A stretch of 64,000 nt of DNA from assembly GCA_964035545.1 (NCBI GenBank), contig CAXIUT010000103.1, forward strand, positions 62,001-126,000, written 5' to 3'. A program made the translations under genes and the position numbers. Origin of the DNA: Bugula neritina (Eukaryota; Bryozoa; Gymnolaemata; Cheilostomatida; Bugulidae). The notes under the pieces are model-generated. The model was not told where the DNA came from. It searched no databases and saw only the letters and a list, made by a program, of their open reading frames with translations. Within the stretch, counting starts at the first letter, position 1. Each line of letters starts with the position of its first letter. Below, one piece after another: positions 13,423-26,847 of this stretch.

Positions 13423-14764
13423 TAGATCCAAAACAATTAGTTGATTAACAATTGAAGTTGAAATCTCCATGTAGTCAACACTTTAGTCCTAATGTCAAAT
13501 GCAAACGTCTGCAACCAAACTGTGTAGACTTCATGAGCTGGTTTGCTGAAAGGACTCATTAAAGTTCTTAACTCTTGTGTGTATAGTGATGCCCATCTTG
13601 AACTAGAGAGGGCTGACCAAAGACTGCTACTTTGTGAAAATTGACAATGCATATTATTATTATTCATTGTTGAGATTCACGACTGCCATAAACAATGATA
13701 AAATATTCATTGTTGGTACTACTGAGTAGAATAAAATATAATATAATATTATTTTCTGGACAAATAAATAATATCAAATGCATATTATAACTTACCATTA
13801 ATCTACAGTGCTTCACATCTTCACTTTTTTCTGCAATGTTGTTTCTTTGCAGTTAGAAGTACTAGTTGAAAATATGACTATGAAACATAACCCTTCAATT
13901 TCATTGCACCAGCGCCATGTCAAGATAGGTGTGTTGGGAGTTATCTTTCCCAAAATTTTGTTCTTTGTGTTTATACGAAGCAGACACAGGCTAATATTAG
14001 TTTTGTTATTTGCAAGAGTTTTTCTGTCTGATTGTCCATCAGCAAAAGTTTGGCCTTGCAGTTATTATGGAAATACCAGTGATGCTGGAAGACCTTTGCA
14101 TTGTACACCCGCCTTTACTATTGAATTTAGATGTTTTATTTTCCCATCCCCTCTCCTGCCCCCCTGTCCCCTCTAACAACCAGCAATCCTGACTCATGTG
14201 AATTGTGTTATTGTTCTAGAGTTGGCCCATGGGCCTACAGTATACGATTTGAAGCTTTATAGTTTACAGGCAGTGGAGATGAGTCACTGCTAAAACCCAT
14301 TTTGTTAGTAGACTATATTGCTCTTCAATCATCAGTTTTCATATTAAAAGAGAAAGCTCATCTGCAGCGCCATTTCACAGTGTTATATTTTGCTAGAGCA
14401 ATAACTAATTTTAGATGCCTTTGCAAACATATGAGAAATAAATGAGTCATTCTATGAAAAGAGGTGTTTGCAGCAATTGTCCACTTTTGATTTACAAGCG
14501 GCATGGAAACTTTTGTAGTTTTAAATGATATCTCCAAACTCATCACTTGCATGTGTTTATAGACTTGATAAATTTTTTTATGCAAAACTTGATGCCTGCT
14601 TCAAAGACACCAGTGCTTAATTACTGTGTTAACTGTATTGGCACGTTGCCATGAGATATTTGGTAATATTTCGCATCACAACAAACTCTTCAGAAAGTTA
14701 AGAAAATCAGTCTAGAAAGTTAATGAAATAAACCTACCAGAAAGAGTAAGCAAGATGTAACAAG
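13423..14764 (+). repeat. Unit 11, type C (1342 bp)
   Basis: First unit with ACCATTAATC and with CAGCGCCATGTCAAG replacing CAGCACCAGTTGCAAG, a net 1-bp loss that joins two forward frames into 122 codons (13808-14176). Private GGTTTGCTGAAAGG and GACCAAAGAC. Confidence 0.95.
13808..14176 (+). other. 122-codon open frame created in type C unit 11, probably non-coding
   Basis: A 1-bp loss at CAGCGCCATGTCAAG joins two forward frames that are separate in other units. The same frame recurs at 16493-16861 and 17835-18203 (units 13 and 14). The product would be hydrophobic and cysteine-containing, but I recognise no domain and see no codon-level conservation. It runs through the acceptor-like site and the C-rich tract. 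Best read as chance. Confidence 0.15.
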
Positions 14765-16107
14765 TAGATCCAAAACAATTAGTTGATTAACAATTGAAGT
14801 TGAAATCTCCATGTAGTCAACACTTTAGTCCTAATGTCAAATGCAAACGTCTGCAACCAAACTGTGTAGACTTCATGAGCTGGTTAGCTGAAAGGACTCA
14901 TTAAAGTTCTTAACTCTTGTGTGTATAGTGATGCCCATCTTGAACTAGAGAGGGGTGACTGAAGACTGCTACTTTGTGAAAATTGACAATGCATATTATT
15001 ATTATTCATTGTTGAGATTCACGACTGCCATAAACAATGATAAAATATTCATTGTTGGTACTACTGAGTAGAATAAAATATAATATAATATTATTTTCTG
15101 GACAAATAAATAATATCAAATGCATATTATAACTTACCATTAATCTACAGTGCTTCACATCTTCTCTTTTTTCTGCAATGTTATTTCTTTGCAGTTAGAA
15201 GTACTAGTTGAAAATATGACTATGAAACATAACCCTTCAATTTCATTGCACCAGCACCAGTTGCAAGATAGGTGTGTTGGGAGTTATCCTTCCCAAAAGT
15301 TTTGTTCTTGGTGTTTATACGAAGCAGACACAGGCTAATATTAGTTTTGTTATTTGTAAGAGTTTTTCTGTCTGATTGTCCATCAGCAAAGTTTGGCCTT
15401 GCAGTTATTATGGAAATACCAGTGATGCTGGAAGACCTTTGCATTGTACACCCGCCTTTACTATTGAATTTAGATGTTTTATTTTCCCATCCCCTCTCCT
15501 GCCCCCCTGTCCCCTCTAACAACCAACAATCCTGACTCATGTGAATTGTGTTATTGTTCTAGAGTTGGCCCATGGGCCTACAGTATACGATTTGAAGCTT
15601 TATAGTTTACAGGCAGTGGAGATGAGTCACTGCTAAAACCCATTTTGTTAGTAGACTATGTTGCTCTTCAATCATCAGTTTTCATATTAAAAGAGAAAGC
15701 TCATCTGCAGCGCCATTTCACAGTGTTTTATTTTGCTAGAGCAATAACTAATTTTAGATGCCTTTGCAAACATATGAGAAATAAATGAGTCATTCTATGA
15801 AAAGAGGTGTTTGCAGCAATTGTCCACTTTTGATTTACAAGCGGCATGGAAACTTTTGTAGTTTTAAATAATATCTCCAAACTCATCACTTGCATGTGTT
15901 TATAGACTTGATAAAGTTTTTTATGCAAAACTTGATGCCTGCTTCAAAGACACCAGTGCTTAATTACTGTGTTAACTGTATTGGCACGTTGCCATGAGAT
16001 ATTTGGTAATATTTCGCATCACAACAAACTCTTCAGAAAGTTAAGAAAATCAGTCTAGAAAGTTAATGAAATAAACCTACCAGAAAGTTTCAGCCAGATG
16101 TAACAAG
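14765..16107 (+). repeat. Unit 12, earliest type B (1343 bp)
   Basis: First unit with the B-type pair: CCTTCCCAAAAG (+1) and GCAAAGTTTGG (-1). GAGGGGTGACTG is shared with unit 7. Ends in AAGTTTCAGCCAG, as do units 13, 14 and 46. Confidence 0.95.
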
Positions 16108-17449
16108 TAGATCCAAAACAATTAGTTGATTAACAATTGAAGTTGAAATCTCCATGTAGTCAACACTTTAGTCCTAATGTCAAATGCAAACGCCTGCAAT
16201 CAAACTGTGTAGACTTCATGAGCTGGTTAGCTAACAGGACTCATTAAAGTTCTTAACTCTTGTGTGTATAGTGATGCCCATCTTGAACTAGAGAGGGCTG
16301 ACTGAAGACTGCTACTTTGTGAAAATTGACAATGCATATTATTATTATTCATTGTTGAGATTCACGACTGCCATAAACAATGATAAAATATTCATTGTTG
16401 GTACTACTGAGTAGAATAAAATATAATATAATATTATTTTCTGGACAAATAAATAATATCAAATGCATATTATAACTTACCATTAATCTACAGTGCTTCA
16501 CATCTTCTCTTTTTTCTGCAATGTTATTTCTTTGCAGTTAGAAGTACTAGTTGAAAATATGACTATGAAACATAACCCTTCAATTTCATTGCACCAGCGC
16601 CATGTCAAGATAGGTGTGTTGGGAGTTATCTTTCCCAAAATTTTGTTCTTTGTGTTTATACGAAGCAGACACAGGCTAATATTAGTTTTGTTATTTGCAA
16701 GAGTTTTTCTGTCTGATTGTCCATCAGCAAAAGTTTGGCCTTGCAGTTATTATGGAAATACCAGTGATGCTGGAAGACCTTTGCATTGTACACCCGCCTT
16801 TACTATTGAATTTAGATGTTTTATTTTCCCATCCCCTCTCCTGCCCCCCTGTCCCCTCTAACAACCAGCAATCCTGACTCATGTGAATTGTGTTATTGTT
16901 CTAGAGTTGGCCCATGGGCCTACAGTATACGATTTGAAGCTTTATAGTTTACAGGCAGTGGAGATGAGTCACTGCTAAAACCCATTTTGTTAGTAGACTA
17001 TATTGCTCTTCAATCATCAGTTTTCATATTAAAAGAGAAAGCTCATCTGCAGCGCCATTTCACAGTGTTATATTTTGCTAGAGCAATAACTAATTTTAGA
17101 TGCCTTTGCAAACATATGAGAAATAAATGAGTCATTCTATGAAAAGAGGTGTTTGCAGCAATTGTCCACTTTTGATTTAGACGCGGCATGGAAACTTTTG
17201 TAGTTTTAAATAATATCTCCAATCTCATCACTTGCATGTGTTTAGATACTTGATAAAGTTTTTTATGCAAAACTTGATGCCTGCTTCAAAGACACCACTG
17301 CTTAATTACTGTGTTAACTGTATTGGCACGTTGCCATAAGATATTTGGTAATATTTCGCATCACAACAAACTCTTCAGAAAGTTAAGAAAATCAGTCTAG
17401 AAAGTTAATGAAATAAACCTACCAGAAAGTTTCAGCCAGATGTAACAAG
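16108..17449 (+). repeat. Unit 13, type C (1342 bp)
   Basis: Carries CGCCTGCAATC and GCTAACAGG at its 5' end, the type C 1-bp loss, and TTTAGACGCGGC and CCAATCTCATC at its 3' end. Almost identical to unit 14; I noted only CACCACTGC as different. Confidence 0.95.
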
Positions 17450-18791
17450 TAGATCCAAAACAATTAGTTGATTAACAATTGAAGTTGAAATCTCCATGTA
17501 GTCAACACTTTAGTCCTAATGTCAAATGCAAACGCCTGCAATCAAACTGTGTAGACTTCATGAGCTGGTTAGCTAACAGGACTCATTAAAGTTCTTAACT
17601 CTTGTGTGTATAGTGATGCCCATCTTGAACTAGAGAGGGCTGACTGAAGACTGCTACTTTGTGAAAATTGACAATGCATATTATTATTATTCATTGTTGA
17701 GATTCACGACTGCCATAAACAATGATAAAATATTCATTGTTGGTACTACTGAGTAGAATAAAATATAATATAATATTATTTTCTGGACAAATAAATAATA
17801 TCAAATGCATATTATAACTTACCATTAATCTACAGTGCTTCACATCTTCTCTTTTTTCTGCAATGTTATTTCTTTGCAGTTAGAAGTACTAGTTGAAAAT
17901 ATGACTATGAAACATAACCCTTCAATTTCATTGCACCAGCGCCATGTCAAGATAGGTGTGTTGGGAGTTATCTTTCCCAAAATTTTGTTCTTTGTGTTTA
18001 TACGAAGCAGACACAGGCTAATATTAGTTTTGTTATTTGCAAGAGTTTTTCTGTCTGATTGTCCATCAGCAAAAGTTTGGCCTTGCAGTTATTATGGAAA
18101 TACCAGTGATGCTGGAAGACCTTTGCATTGTACACCCGCCTTTACTATTGAATTTAGATGTTTTATTTTCCCATCCCCTCTCCTGCCCCCCTGTCCCCTC
18201 TAACAACCAGCAATCCTGACTCATGTGAATTGTGTTATTGTTCTAGAGTTGGCCCATGGGCCTACAGTATACGATTTGAAGCTTTATAGTTTACAGGCAG
18301 TGGAGATGAGTCACTGCTAAAACCCATTTTGTTAGTAGACTATATTGCTCTTCAATCATCAGTTTTCATATTAAAAGAGAAAGCTCATCTGCAGCGCCAT
18401 TTCACAGTGTTATATTTTGCTAGAGCAATAACTAATTTTAGATGCCTTTGCAAACATATGAGAAATAAATGAGTCATTCTATGAAAAGAGGTGTTTGCAG
18501 CAATTGTCCACTTTTGATTTAGACGCGGCATGGAAACTTTTGTAGTTTTAAATAATATCTCCAATCTCATCACTTGCATGTGTTTAGATACTTGATAAAG
18601 TTTTTTATGCAAAACTTGATGCCTGCTTCAAAGACACCAGTGCTTAATTACTGTGTTAACTGTATTGGCACGTTGCCATAAGATATTTGGTAATATTTCG
18701 CATCACAACAAACTCTTCAGAAAGTTAAGAAAATCAGTCTAGAAAGTTAATGAAATAAACCTACCAGAAAGTTTCAGCCAGATGTAACAAG
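17450..18791 (+). repeat. Unit 14, type C, near-identical to unit 13 (1342 bp)
   Basis: Same variants as unit 13 throughout, with CACCAGTGC instead of CACCACTGC. A very recent duplication of the neighbouring unit. Confidence 0.95.
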
Positions 18792-20134
18792 TAGATCCAA
18801 AACAATTAGTTGATTAACAATTGAAGTTGAAATCTCCATGTAGTCAACACTTTAGTCCTAATGTCAAATGCAAACGCCTGCAATCAAACTGTGTAGACTT
18901 CATGAGCTGGTTAGCTAACAGGACTCATTAAAGTTCTTAACTCTTGTGTGTATAGTGATGCCCATCTTGAACTAGAGAGGGCTGACTGAAGACTGCTACT
19001 TTGTGAAAATTGACAATGCATATTATTATTATTCATTGTTGAGATTCACGACTGCCATAAACAATGATAAAATATTCATTGTTGGTACTACTGAGTAGAA
19101 TAAAATATAATATAATATTATTTTCTGGACAAATAAATAATATCAAATGCATATTATAACTTACCATAAATCTACAGTGCTTCACATCTTCACTTTTTTC
19201 TGCAATGTTATTTCTTTGCAGTTAGAAGTACTAGTTGAAAATATGACTATGAAACATAACCCTTCAATTTCATTGCACCAGCACCAGTTGCAAGATAGGT
19301 GTGTTGGGAGTTATCTTTCCCAAAATTTTGTTCTTTGTGTTTATACGAAGCAGACACAGGCTAATATTAGTTTTGTTGTTTGCAAGAGTTTTTCTGTCTG
19401 ATTGTCCATCAGCAAAAGTTTGGCCTTGCAGTTATTATGGAAATACCAGTGATGCTGGAAGACCTTTGCATTGTACACCCGCCTTTACTATTGAATTTAG
19501 ATGTTTTATTTTCCCATCCCCTCTCCTGCCCCCCTGTCCCCTCTAACAACCAGCAATCCTGACTCATGTGAATTGTGTTATTGTTCTAGAGTTGGCCCAT
19601 GGGCCTACAGTATACGATTTGAAGCTTTATAGTTTACAGGCAGTGGAGATGAGTCACTGCTAAAACCCATTTTGTTAGTAGACTATATTGCTCTTCAATC
19701 ATCAGTTTTCATATTAAAAGAGAAAGCTCATCTGCAGCGCCATTTCACAGTGTTATATTTTGCTAGAGCAATAACTAATTTTAGATGCCTTTGCAAACAT
19801 ATGAGAAATAAATGAGTCATTCTATGAAAAGAGGTGTTTGCAGCAATTGTCCACTTTTGATTTACAAGCGGCATGGAAACTTTTGTAGTTTTAAATAATA
19901 TCTCCAAACTCATCACTTGCATGTGTTTATAGACTTGATAAATTTTTTTATGCAAAACTTGATGCCTGCTTCAAAGACACCAGTGCTTAATTACTGTGTT
20001 AACTGTATTGGCACGTTGCCATGAGATATTTGGTAATATTTCGCATCACAACAAACTCTTCAGAAAGTTAAGAAAATCAGTCTAGAAAGTTAATGAAATA
20101 AACCTACCAGAAAGAGTAAGCCAGATGTAACAAG
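18792..20134 (+). repeat. Unit 15, hybrid of unit 13/14 5' end and later type (1343 bp)
   Basis: Begins like units 13-14 (CGCCTGCAATC, GCTAACAGG), then has ACCATAAATC with GTTGAAAATATG and TTCTTTGTGTTT. Its central combination is matched only by unit 46. Private TTTTGTTGTTTGC. Confidence 0.94.
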
Positions 20135-21478
20135 TAGATCCAAAACAATTAGTTGATTAACAATTGAAGTTGAAATCTCCATGTAGTCAACACTTTAGTC
20201 CTAATGTCAAATGCAAACGTCTGCAACCAAACTGTGTAGACTTCATGAGCTGGTTAGCTGAAAGGACTCATTAAAGTTCTTAACTCTTGTGTGTATAGTG
20301 ATGCCCATCTTGAACTAGAGAGGGCTGACTGAAGACTGCTACTTTGTGAAAATTGACAATGCATATTATTATTATTCATTGTTGAGATTCACGACTGCCA
20401 TAAACAATGATAAAATATTCATTGTTGGTACTACTGAGTAGAATAAAATATAATATAATATTATTTTCTGGACAGATAAATAATATCAAATGCATATTAT
20501 AACTTAGCATAAATCTACAGTGCTTCACATCTTCACTTTTTTCTGCAATGTTATTTCTTTGCAGTTAGAAGTACTAGCTAAATATATGACTATGAAACAT
20601 AACCCTTCAATTTCATTGCAACCAGCATCAGTTGCAAGATAGGTGTGTTGGGAGTTATCTTTCCCAAAATTTTGTTCTTTGTGTTTATACGAAGCAGACA
20701 CAGGCTAATATTAGTTTTGTTATTTGTAAGAGTTTTTCTGTCTGATTGTCCATCAGCAAAAGTTTGGCCTTGCAGTTATTATGGAAATACCAGTGATGCT
20801 GGAAGACCTTTGCATTGTACACCCGCCTTTACTATTGAATTTAGATGTTTTATTTTCCCATCCCCTCTCCTGCCCCCCTGTCCCCTCTAACAACCAGCAA
20901 TCCTGACTCATGTGAATTGTGTTATTGTTCTAGAGTTGGCCCATGGGCCTACAGTATACGATTTGAAGCTTTATAGTTTACAGGCAGTGGAGATGAGTCA
21001 CTGCTAAAACCCATTTTGTTAGTAGACTATATTGCTCTTCAATCATCAGTTTTCATATTAAAAGAGAAAGCTCATCTGCAGCGCCATTTCACAGTGTTTT
21101 ATTTTGCAAGAGCAATAACTAATTTTAGATGCCTTTGCAAACATATGAGAAATAAATGAGTCATTCTATGAAAAGAGGTGTTTGCAGCAATTGTCCATTT
21201 TTGATTTACAAGCGGCATGGAAACTTTTGTAGTTTTAAATAATATCTCCAAACTCATCACTTGCATGTGTTTATAGACTTGATAAAGTTTTTTATGCAAA
21301 ACTTGATGCCTGCTTCAAAGACACCAGTGCTTAATTACTGTGTTAACTGTATTGGCACGTTGCCATGAGATATTTGGCAATATTTCGCATCACAACAAAC
21401 TCTTCAGAAAGTTAAGAAAATCAGTCTAGAAAGTTAATGAAATAAACCTACCAGAAAGAGTAAACCGGATGTAACAAG
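20135..21478 (+). repeat. Unit 16, type A with 1-bp insertion (1344 bp)
   Basis: Start of the A/B block. Private extra A (TTGCAACCAGCATC), GCTAAATATATG and AACTTAGCATAAATC. The last change destroys the splice-donor-like minus-strand GTAAGT present in the other units. Ends in GTAAACCGG. Confidence 0.94.
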
Positions 21479-22821
21479 TAGATCCAAAACAATTAGTTGA
21501 TTAACAATTGAAGTTGAAATCTCCATGTAGTCAACACTTTAGTCCTAATGTCAAATGCAAACGTCTGCAACCAAACTGTGTAGACTTCATGAGCTGGTTA
21601 GCTGAAAGGACTCATTAAAGTTCTTAACTCTTGTGTGTATAGTGATGCCCATCTTGAACTAGAGAGGGCTGACTGAAGACTGCTACTTTGTGAAAATTGA
21701 CAATGTATTTTATTATTATTCATTGTTGAGATTCACGACTGCCATAAACAATGATAAAATATTCATTGTTGGTACTACTGAGTAGAATAAAATATAATAT
21801 AATATTATTTTCTGGACAGATAAATAATATCAAATGCATATTATAACTTACCATAAATCTACAGTGCTTCACATCTTCACCTTTTTCTGCAATGTTATTT
21901 CTTTGCAGTTAGAAGTACTAGCTGAATATATGACTATGAAACATAACCCTTCAATTTCATTGCACCAGCATCAGTTGCAAGATAGGTGTGTTGGGAGTTA
22001 TCTTTCCCAAAATTTTGTTCTTGGTGTTTATACGAAGCAGACACAGGCTAATATTAGTTTTGTTATTTGCAAGAGTTTTTCTGTCTGATTGTCCATCAGC
22101 AAAAATTTGGCCTTGCAGTTATTATGGAAATACCAGTGATGCTGGAAGACCTTTGCATTGTACACCCGCCTTTACTATTGAATTTAGATGTTTTATTTTC
22201 CCATCCCCTCTCCTGCCCCCCTGTCCCCTCTAACAACCAGCAATCCTGACTCATGTAAATTGTGTTATTGTTCTAGAGTTGGCCCATGGGCCTACAGTAT
22301 ACGATTTGAAGCTTTATAGTTTACAGGCAGTCGAGATGAGTCACTGCTAAAACCCATTTTGTTAGTAGACTATGTTGCTCTTCAATCATCAGTTTTCATA
22401 TTAAAAGAGAAAGCTCATCTGCAGCGCCATTTCACAGTGTTTTATTTTGCAAGAGCAATAACTAATTTTAGATGCCTTTGCAAACATATGAGAAATAAAT
22501 GAGTCATTCTATGAAAAGAGGTGTTTGCAGCAATTGTCCACTTTTGATTTACAAGCGGCATGGAAACTTTTGTAGTTTTAAATAATATCTCCAAACTCAT
22601 CACTTGCATGTTTTTATAGACTTGATAAAGTTTTTTATGCAAAACTTGATGCCTGCTTCAAAGACACCAGTGCTTAATTACTGTGTTAACTGTATTGGCA
22701 CGTTGCCATGAGATATTTGGTAATATTTCGCATCACAACAAACTCTTCAGAAAGTTAAGAAAATCAGTCTAGAAAGTTAATGAAATAAACCTACCAGAAA
22801 GAGTAAGCCAGATGTAACAAG
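21479..22821 (+). repeat. Unit 17, type A1 (1343 bp)
   Basis: A1 markers: CACCTTTTTCTG, GCAAAAATTTGG and CTATGTTGCTC. Private AATGTATTTTATT and CATGTAAATTG. Retains the old GTCGAGATG. Confidence 0.95.
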
Positions 22822-24164
22822 TAGATCCAAAACAATTAGTTGATTAACAATTGAAGTTGAAATCTCCATGTAGTCAACACTTTAGTCCTAATGTCAAATG
22901 CAAACGTCTGCAACCAAACTGTGTAGACTTCATGAGCTGGTTAGCTGAAAGGACTCATTAAAGTTCTTAACTCTTGTGTGTATAGTGATGCCCATCTTGA
23001 ACTAGAGAGGGCTGACTGAAGACTGCTACTTTGTGAAAATTGACAATGCATATTATTATTATTCATTGTTGAGATTCACGACTGCCATAAACAATGATAA
23101 AATATTCATTGTTGGTACTACTGAGTAGAATAAAATATAATATAATATTATTTTCTGGACAGATAAATAATATCAAATGCATATTATAACTTACCATAAA
23201 TCTACAGTGCTTCACATCTTCACTTTTTTCTGCAATGTTATTTCTTTGCAGTTAGAAGTACTAGCTGAATATATGACTATGAAACATAACCCTTCAATTT
23301 CATTGCACCAGCATCAGTTGCAAGATAGGTGTGTTGGGAGTTATCTTTCCCAAAATTTTGTTCTTGGTGTTTATACGAAGCAGACACAGGCTAATATTAG
23401 TTTTGTTATTTGTAAGAGTTTTTCTGTCTGATTGTCCATCAGCAAAAGTTTGGCCTTGCAGTTATTATGGAAATACCAGTGATGCTGGAAGACCTTTGCA
23501 TTGTACACCCGCCTTTACTATTGAATTTAGATGTTTTATTTTCCCATCCCCTCTCCTGCCCCCCTGTCCCCTCTAACAACCAGCAATCCTGACTCATGTG
23601 AATTGTGTTATTGTTCTAGAGTTGGCCCATGGGCCTACAGTATACGATTTGAAGCTTTATAGTTTACAGGCAGTGGAGATGAGTCACTGCTAAAACCCAT
23701 TTTGTTAGTAGACTATATTGCTCTTCAATCATCAGTTTTCATATTAAAAGAGAAAGCTCATCTGCAGCGCCATTTCACAGTGTTTTATTTTGCTAGAGCA
23801 ATAACTAATTTTAGATGCCTTTGCAAACATATGAGAAATAAATGAGTCATTCTATGAAAAGAGGTGTTTGCAGCAATTGTCCACTTTTGATTTACAAGCG
23901 GCATGGAAACTTTTGTAGTTTTAAATAATATCTCCAAACTCATCACTTGCATGTGTTTATAGACTTGATAAATTTTTTTATGCAAAACTTGATGCCTGCT
24001 TCAAAGATACCAGTGCTTAATTACTGTGTTAACTGTATTGGCACGTTGCCATGAGATATTTGGTAATATTTCGCATCACAACAAACTCTTCAGAAAGTTA
24101 AGAAAATCAGTCTAGAAAGTTAATGAAATAAACCTACCAGAAAGAGTAAGCCAGATGTAACAAG
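22822..24164 (+). repeat. Unit 18, type A2 without ATAAAT marker (1343 bp)
   Basis: A-type with GCAAAAGTTTGG and CTATATTGCTC. Keeps GTAGTTTTAAAT where units 30-32, 34 and 37 have GTAGTTATAAAT. AGATACCAGTG is shared with units 26, 44 and 47. Confidence 0.95.
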
Positions 24165-25507
24165 TAGATCCAAAACAATTAGTTGATTAACAATTGAAGT
24201 TGAAATCTCCATGTAGTCAACACTTTAGTCCTAATGTCAAATGCAAACGTCTGCAACCAAACGGTGTAGACTTCATGAGCTGGTTAGCTGAAAGGACTCA
24301 TTAAAGTTCTTAACTCTTGTGTGTATAGTGATGCCCATCTTGAACTAGAGAGGGCTGACTGAAGACTGCTACTTTGTGAAAATTGACAATGCATATTATT
24401 ATTATTCATTGTTGAGATTCACGACTGCCATAAACAATGATAAAATATTCATTGTTGGTACTACTGAGTAGAATAAAATATAATATAATATTATTTTCTG
24501 GACAAATAAATAATATCAAATGCATATTATAACTTACCATTAATCTACAGTGCTTCACATCTTCACTTTTTTCTGCAATGTTATTTCTTTGCAGTTAGAA
24601 GTACTAGTTGAAAATATGACTATGAAACATAACCCTTCAATTTCATTGCACCAGCACCAGTTGCAAGATAGGTGTGTTGGGAGTTATCCTTCCCAAAAGT
24701 TTTGTTCTTGGTGTTTATACGAAGCAGACACAGGCTAATATTAGTTTTGTTATTTGTAAGAGTTTTTCTGTCTGATTGTCCATCAGCAAAGTTTGGCCTT
24801 GCAGTTATTATGGAAATACCAGTGATGCTGGAAGACCTTTGCATTGTACACCCGCCTTTACTATTGAATTTAGATGTTTTATTTTCCCATCCCCTCTCCT
24901 GCCCCCCTGTCCCCTCTAACAACCAGCAATCCTGACTCATGTGAATTGTGTTATTGTTCTAGAGTTGGCCCATGGGCCTACAGTATACGATTTGAAGCTT
25001 TATAGTTTACAGGCAGTGGAGATGAGTCACTGCTAAAACCCATTTTGTTAGTAGACTATGTTGCTCTTCAATCATCAGTTTTCATATTAAAAGAGAAAGC
25101 TCATCTGCAGCGCCATTTCACAGTGTTTTATTTTGCTAGAGCAATAACTAATTTTAGATGCCTTTGCAAACATATGAGAAATAAATGAGTCATTCTATGA
25201 AACGAGGTGTTTGCAGCAATTGTCCACTTTTGATTTACAAGCGGCATGGAAACTTTTGTAGTTTTAAATAATATCTCCAAACTCATCACTTGCATGTGTT
25301 TATAGACTTGATAAATTTTTTTATGCAAAACTTGATGCCTGCTTCAAAGACACCAGTGCTTAATTACTGTGTTAACTGTATTGGCACGTTGCCATGAGAT
25401 ATTTGGTAATATTTCGCATCACAACAAACTCTTCAGAAAGTTAAGAAAATCAGTCTAGAAAGTTAATGAAATAAACCTACCAGAAAGAGTAAGCCAGATG
25501 TAACAAG
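24165..25507 (+). repeat. Unit 19, type B, CGGTGTAG variant (1343 bp)
   Basis: B markers plus AAACGGTGTAG and GAAACGAGG, the same pair as units 28 and 42. All three are followed by a B unit that lacks TTA. Confidence 0.95.
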
Positions 25508-26847
25508 TAGATCCAAAACAAGTTGATTAACAATTGAAGTTGAAATCTCCATGTAGTCAACACTTTAGTCCTAATGTCAAATGCAAACGTCTGCAACCAA
25601 ACTGTGTAGACTTCATGAGCTGGTTAGCTGAAAGGACTCATTAAAGTTCTTAACTCTTGTGTGTATAGTGATGCCCATCTTGAACTAGAGAGGGCTGACT
25701 GAAGACTGCTACTTTGTGAAAATTGACAATGCATATTATTATTATTCATTGTTGAGATTCACGACTGCCATAAACAATGATAAAATATTCATTGTTGGTA
25801 CTACTGAGTAGAATAAAATATAATATAATATTATTTTCTGGACAAATAAATAATATCAAATGCATATTATAACTTACCATTAATCTACAGTGCTTCACAT
25901 CTTCACTTTTTTCTGCAATGTTATTTCTTTGCAGTTAGAAGTACTAGTTGAAAATATGACTATGAAACATAACCCTTCAATTTCATTGCACCAGCACCAG
26001 TTGCAAGATAGGTGTGTTGGGAGTTATCCTTCCCAAAAGTTTTGTTCTTGGTGTTTATACGAAGCAGACACAAGCTAATATTAGTTTTGTTATTTGTAAG
26101 AGTTTTTCTGTCTGATTGTCCATCAGCAAAGTTTGGCCTTGCAGTTATTATGGAAATACCAGTGATGCTGGAAGACCTTTGCATTGTACACCCGCCTTTA
26201 CTATTGAATTTAGATGTTTTATTTTCCCATCCCCTCTCCTGCCCCCCTGTCCCCTCTAACAACCAGCAATCCTGACTCATGTGAATTGTGTTATTGTTCT
26301 AGAGTTGGCCCATGGGCCTACAGTATACGATTTGAAGCTTTATAGTTTACAGGCAGTGGAGATGAGTCACTGCTAAAACCCATTTTGTTAGTAGACTATG
26401 TTGCTCTTCAATCATCAGTTTTCATATTAAAAGAGAAAGCTCATCTGCAGCGCCATTTCACAGTGCTTTATTTTGCTAGAGCAATAACTAATTTTAGATG
26501 CCTTTGCAAACATATGAGAAATAAATGAGTCATTCTATGAAAAGAGGTGTTTGCAGCAATTGTCCACTTTTGATTTACAAGCGGCATGGAAACTTTTGTA
26601 GTTTTAAATAACATCTCCAAACTCATCACTTGCATGTGTTTATAGACTTGATAAAGTTTTTTATGCAAAACTTGATGCCTGCTTCAAAGACACCAGTGCT
26701 TAATTACTGTGTTAACTGTATTGGCACGTTGCCATGAGATATTTGGCAATATTTCGCATCACAACAAACTCTTCAGAAAGTTAAGAAAATCAGTCTAGAA
26801 AGTTAATGAAATAAACCTACCAGAAAGAGTAAACCAGATGTAACAAG
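25508..26847 (+). repeat. Unit 20, type B without TTA (1340 bp)
   Basis: B markers, no TTA insert, CAGTGCTTTATT, AACATCTCC, GGCAATATTTC, end GTAAACCAG. Matches units 22 and 24. Confidence 0.95.

Noticed and set aside
24620-24940. 106-codon minus-strand frame and 87-codon plus-strand frame in type B units
   Set aside because: They overlap on opposite strands and exist only because of the B-type +1/-1 indels. No domain is recognised.
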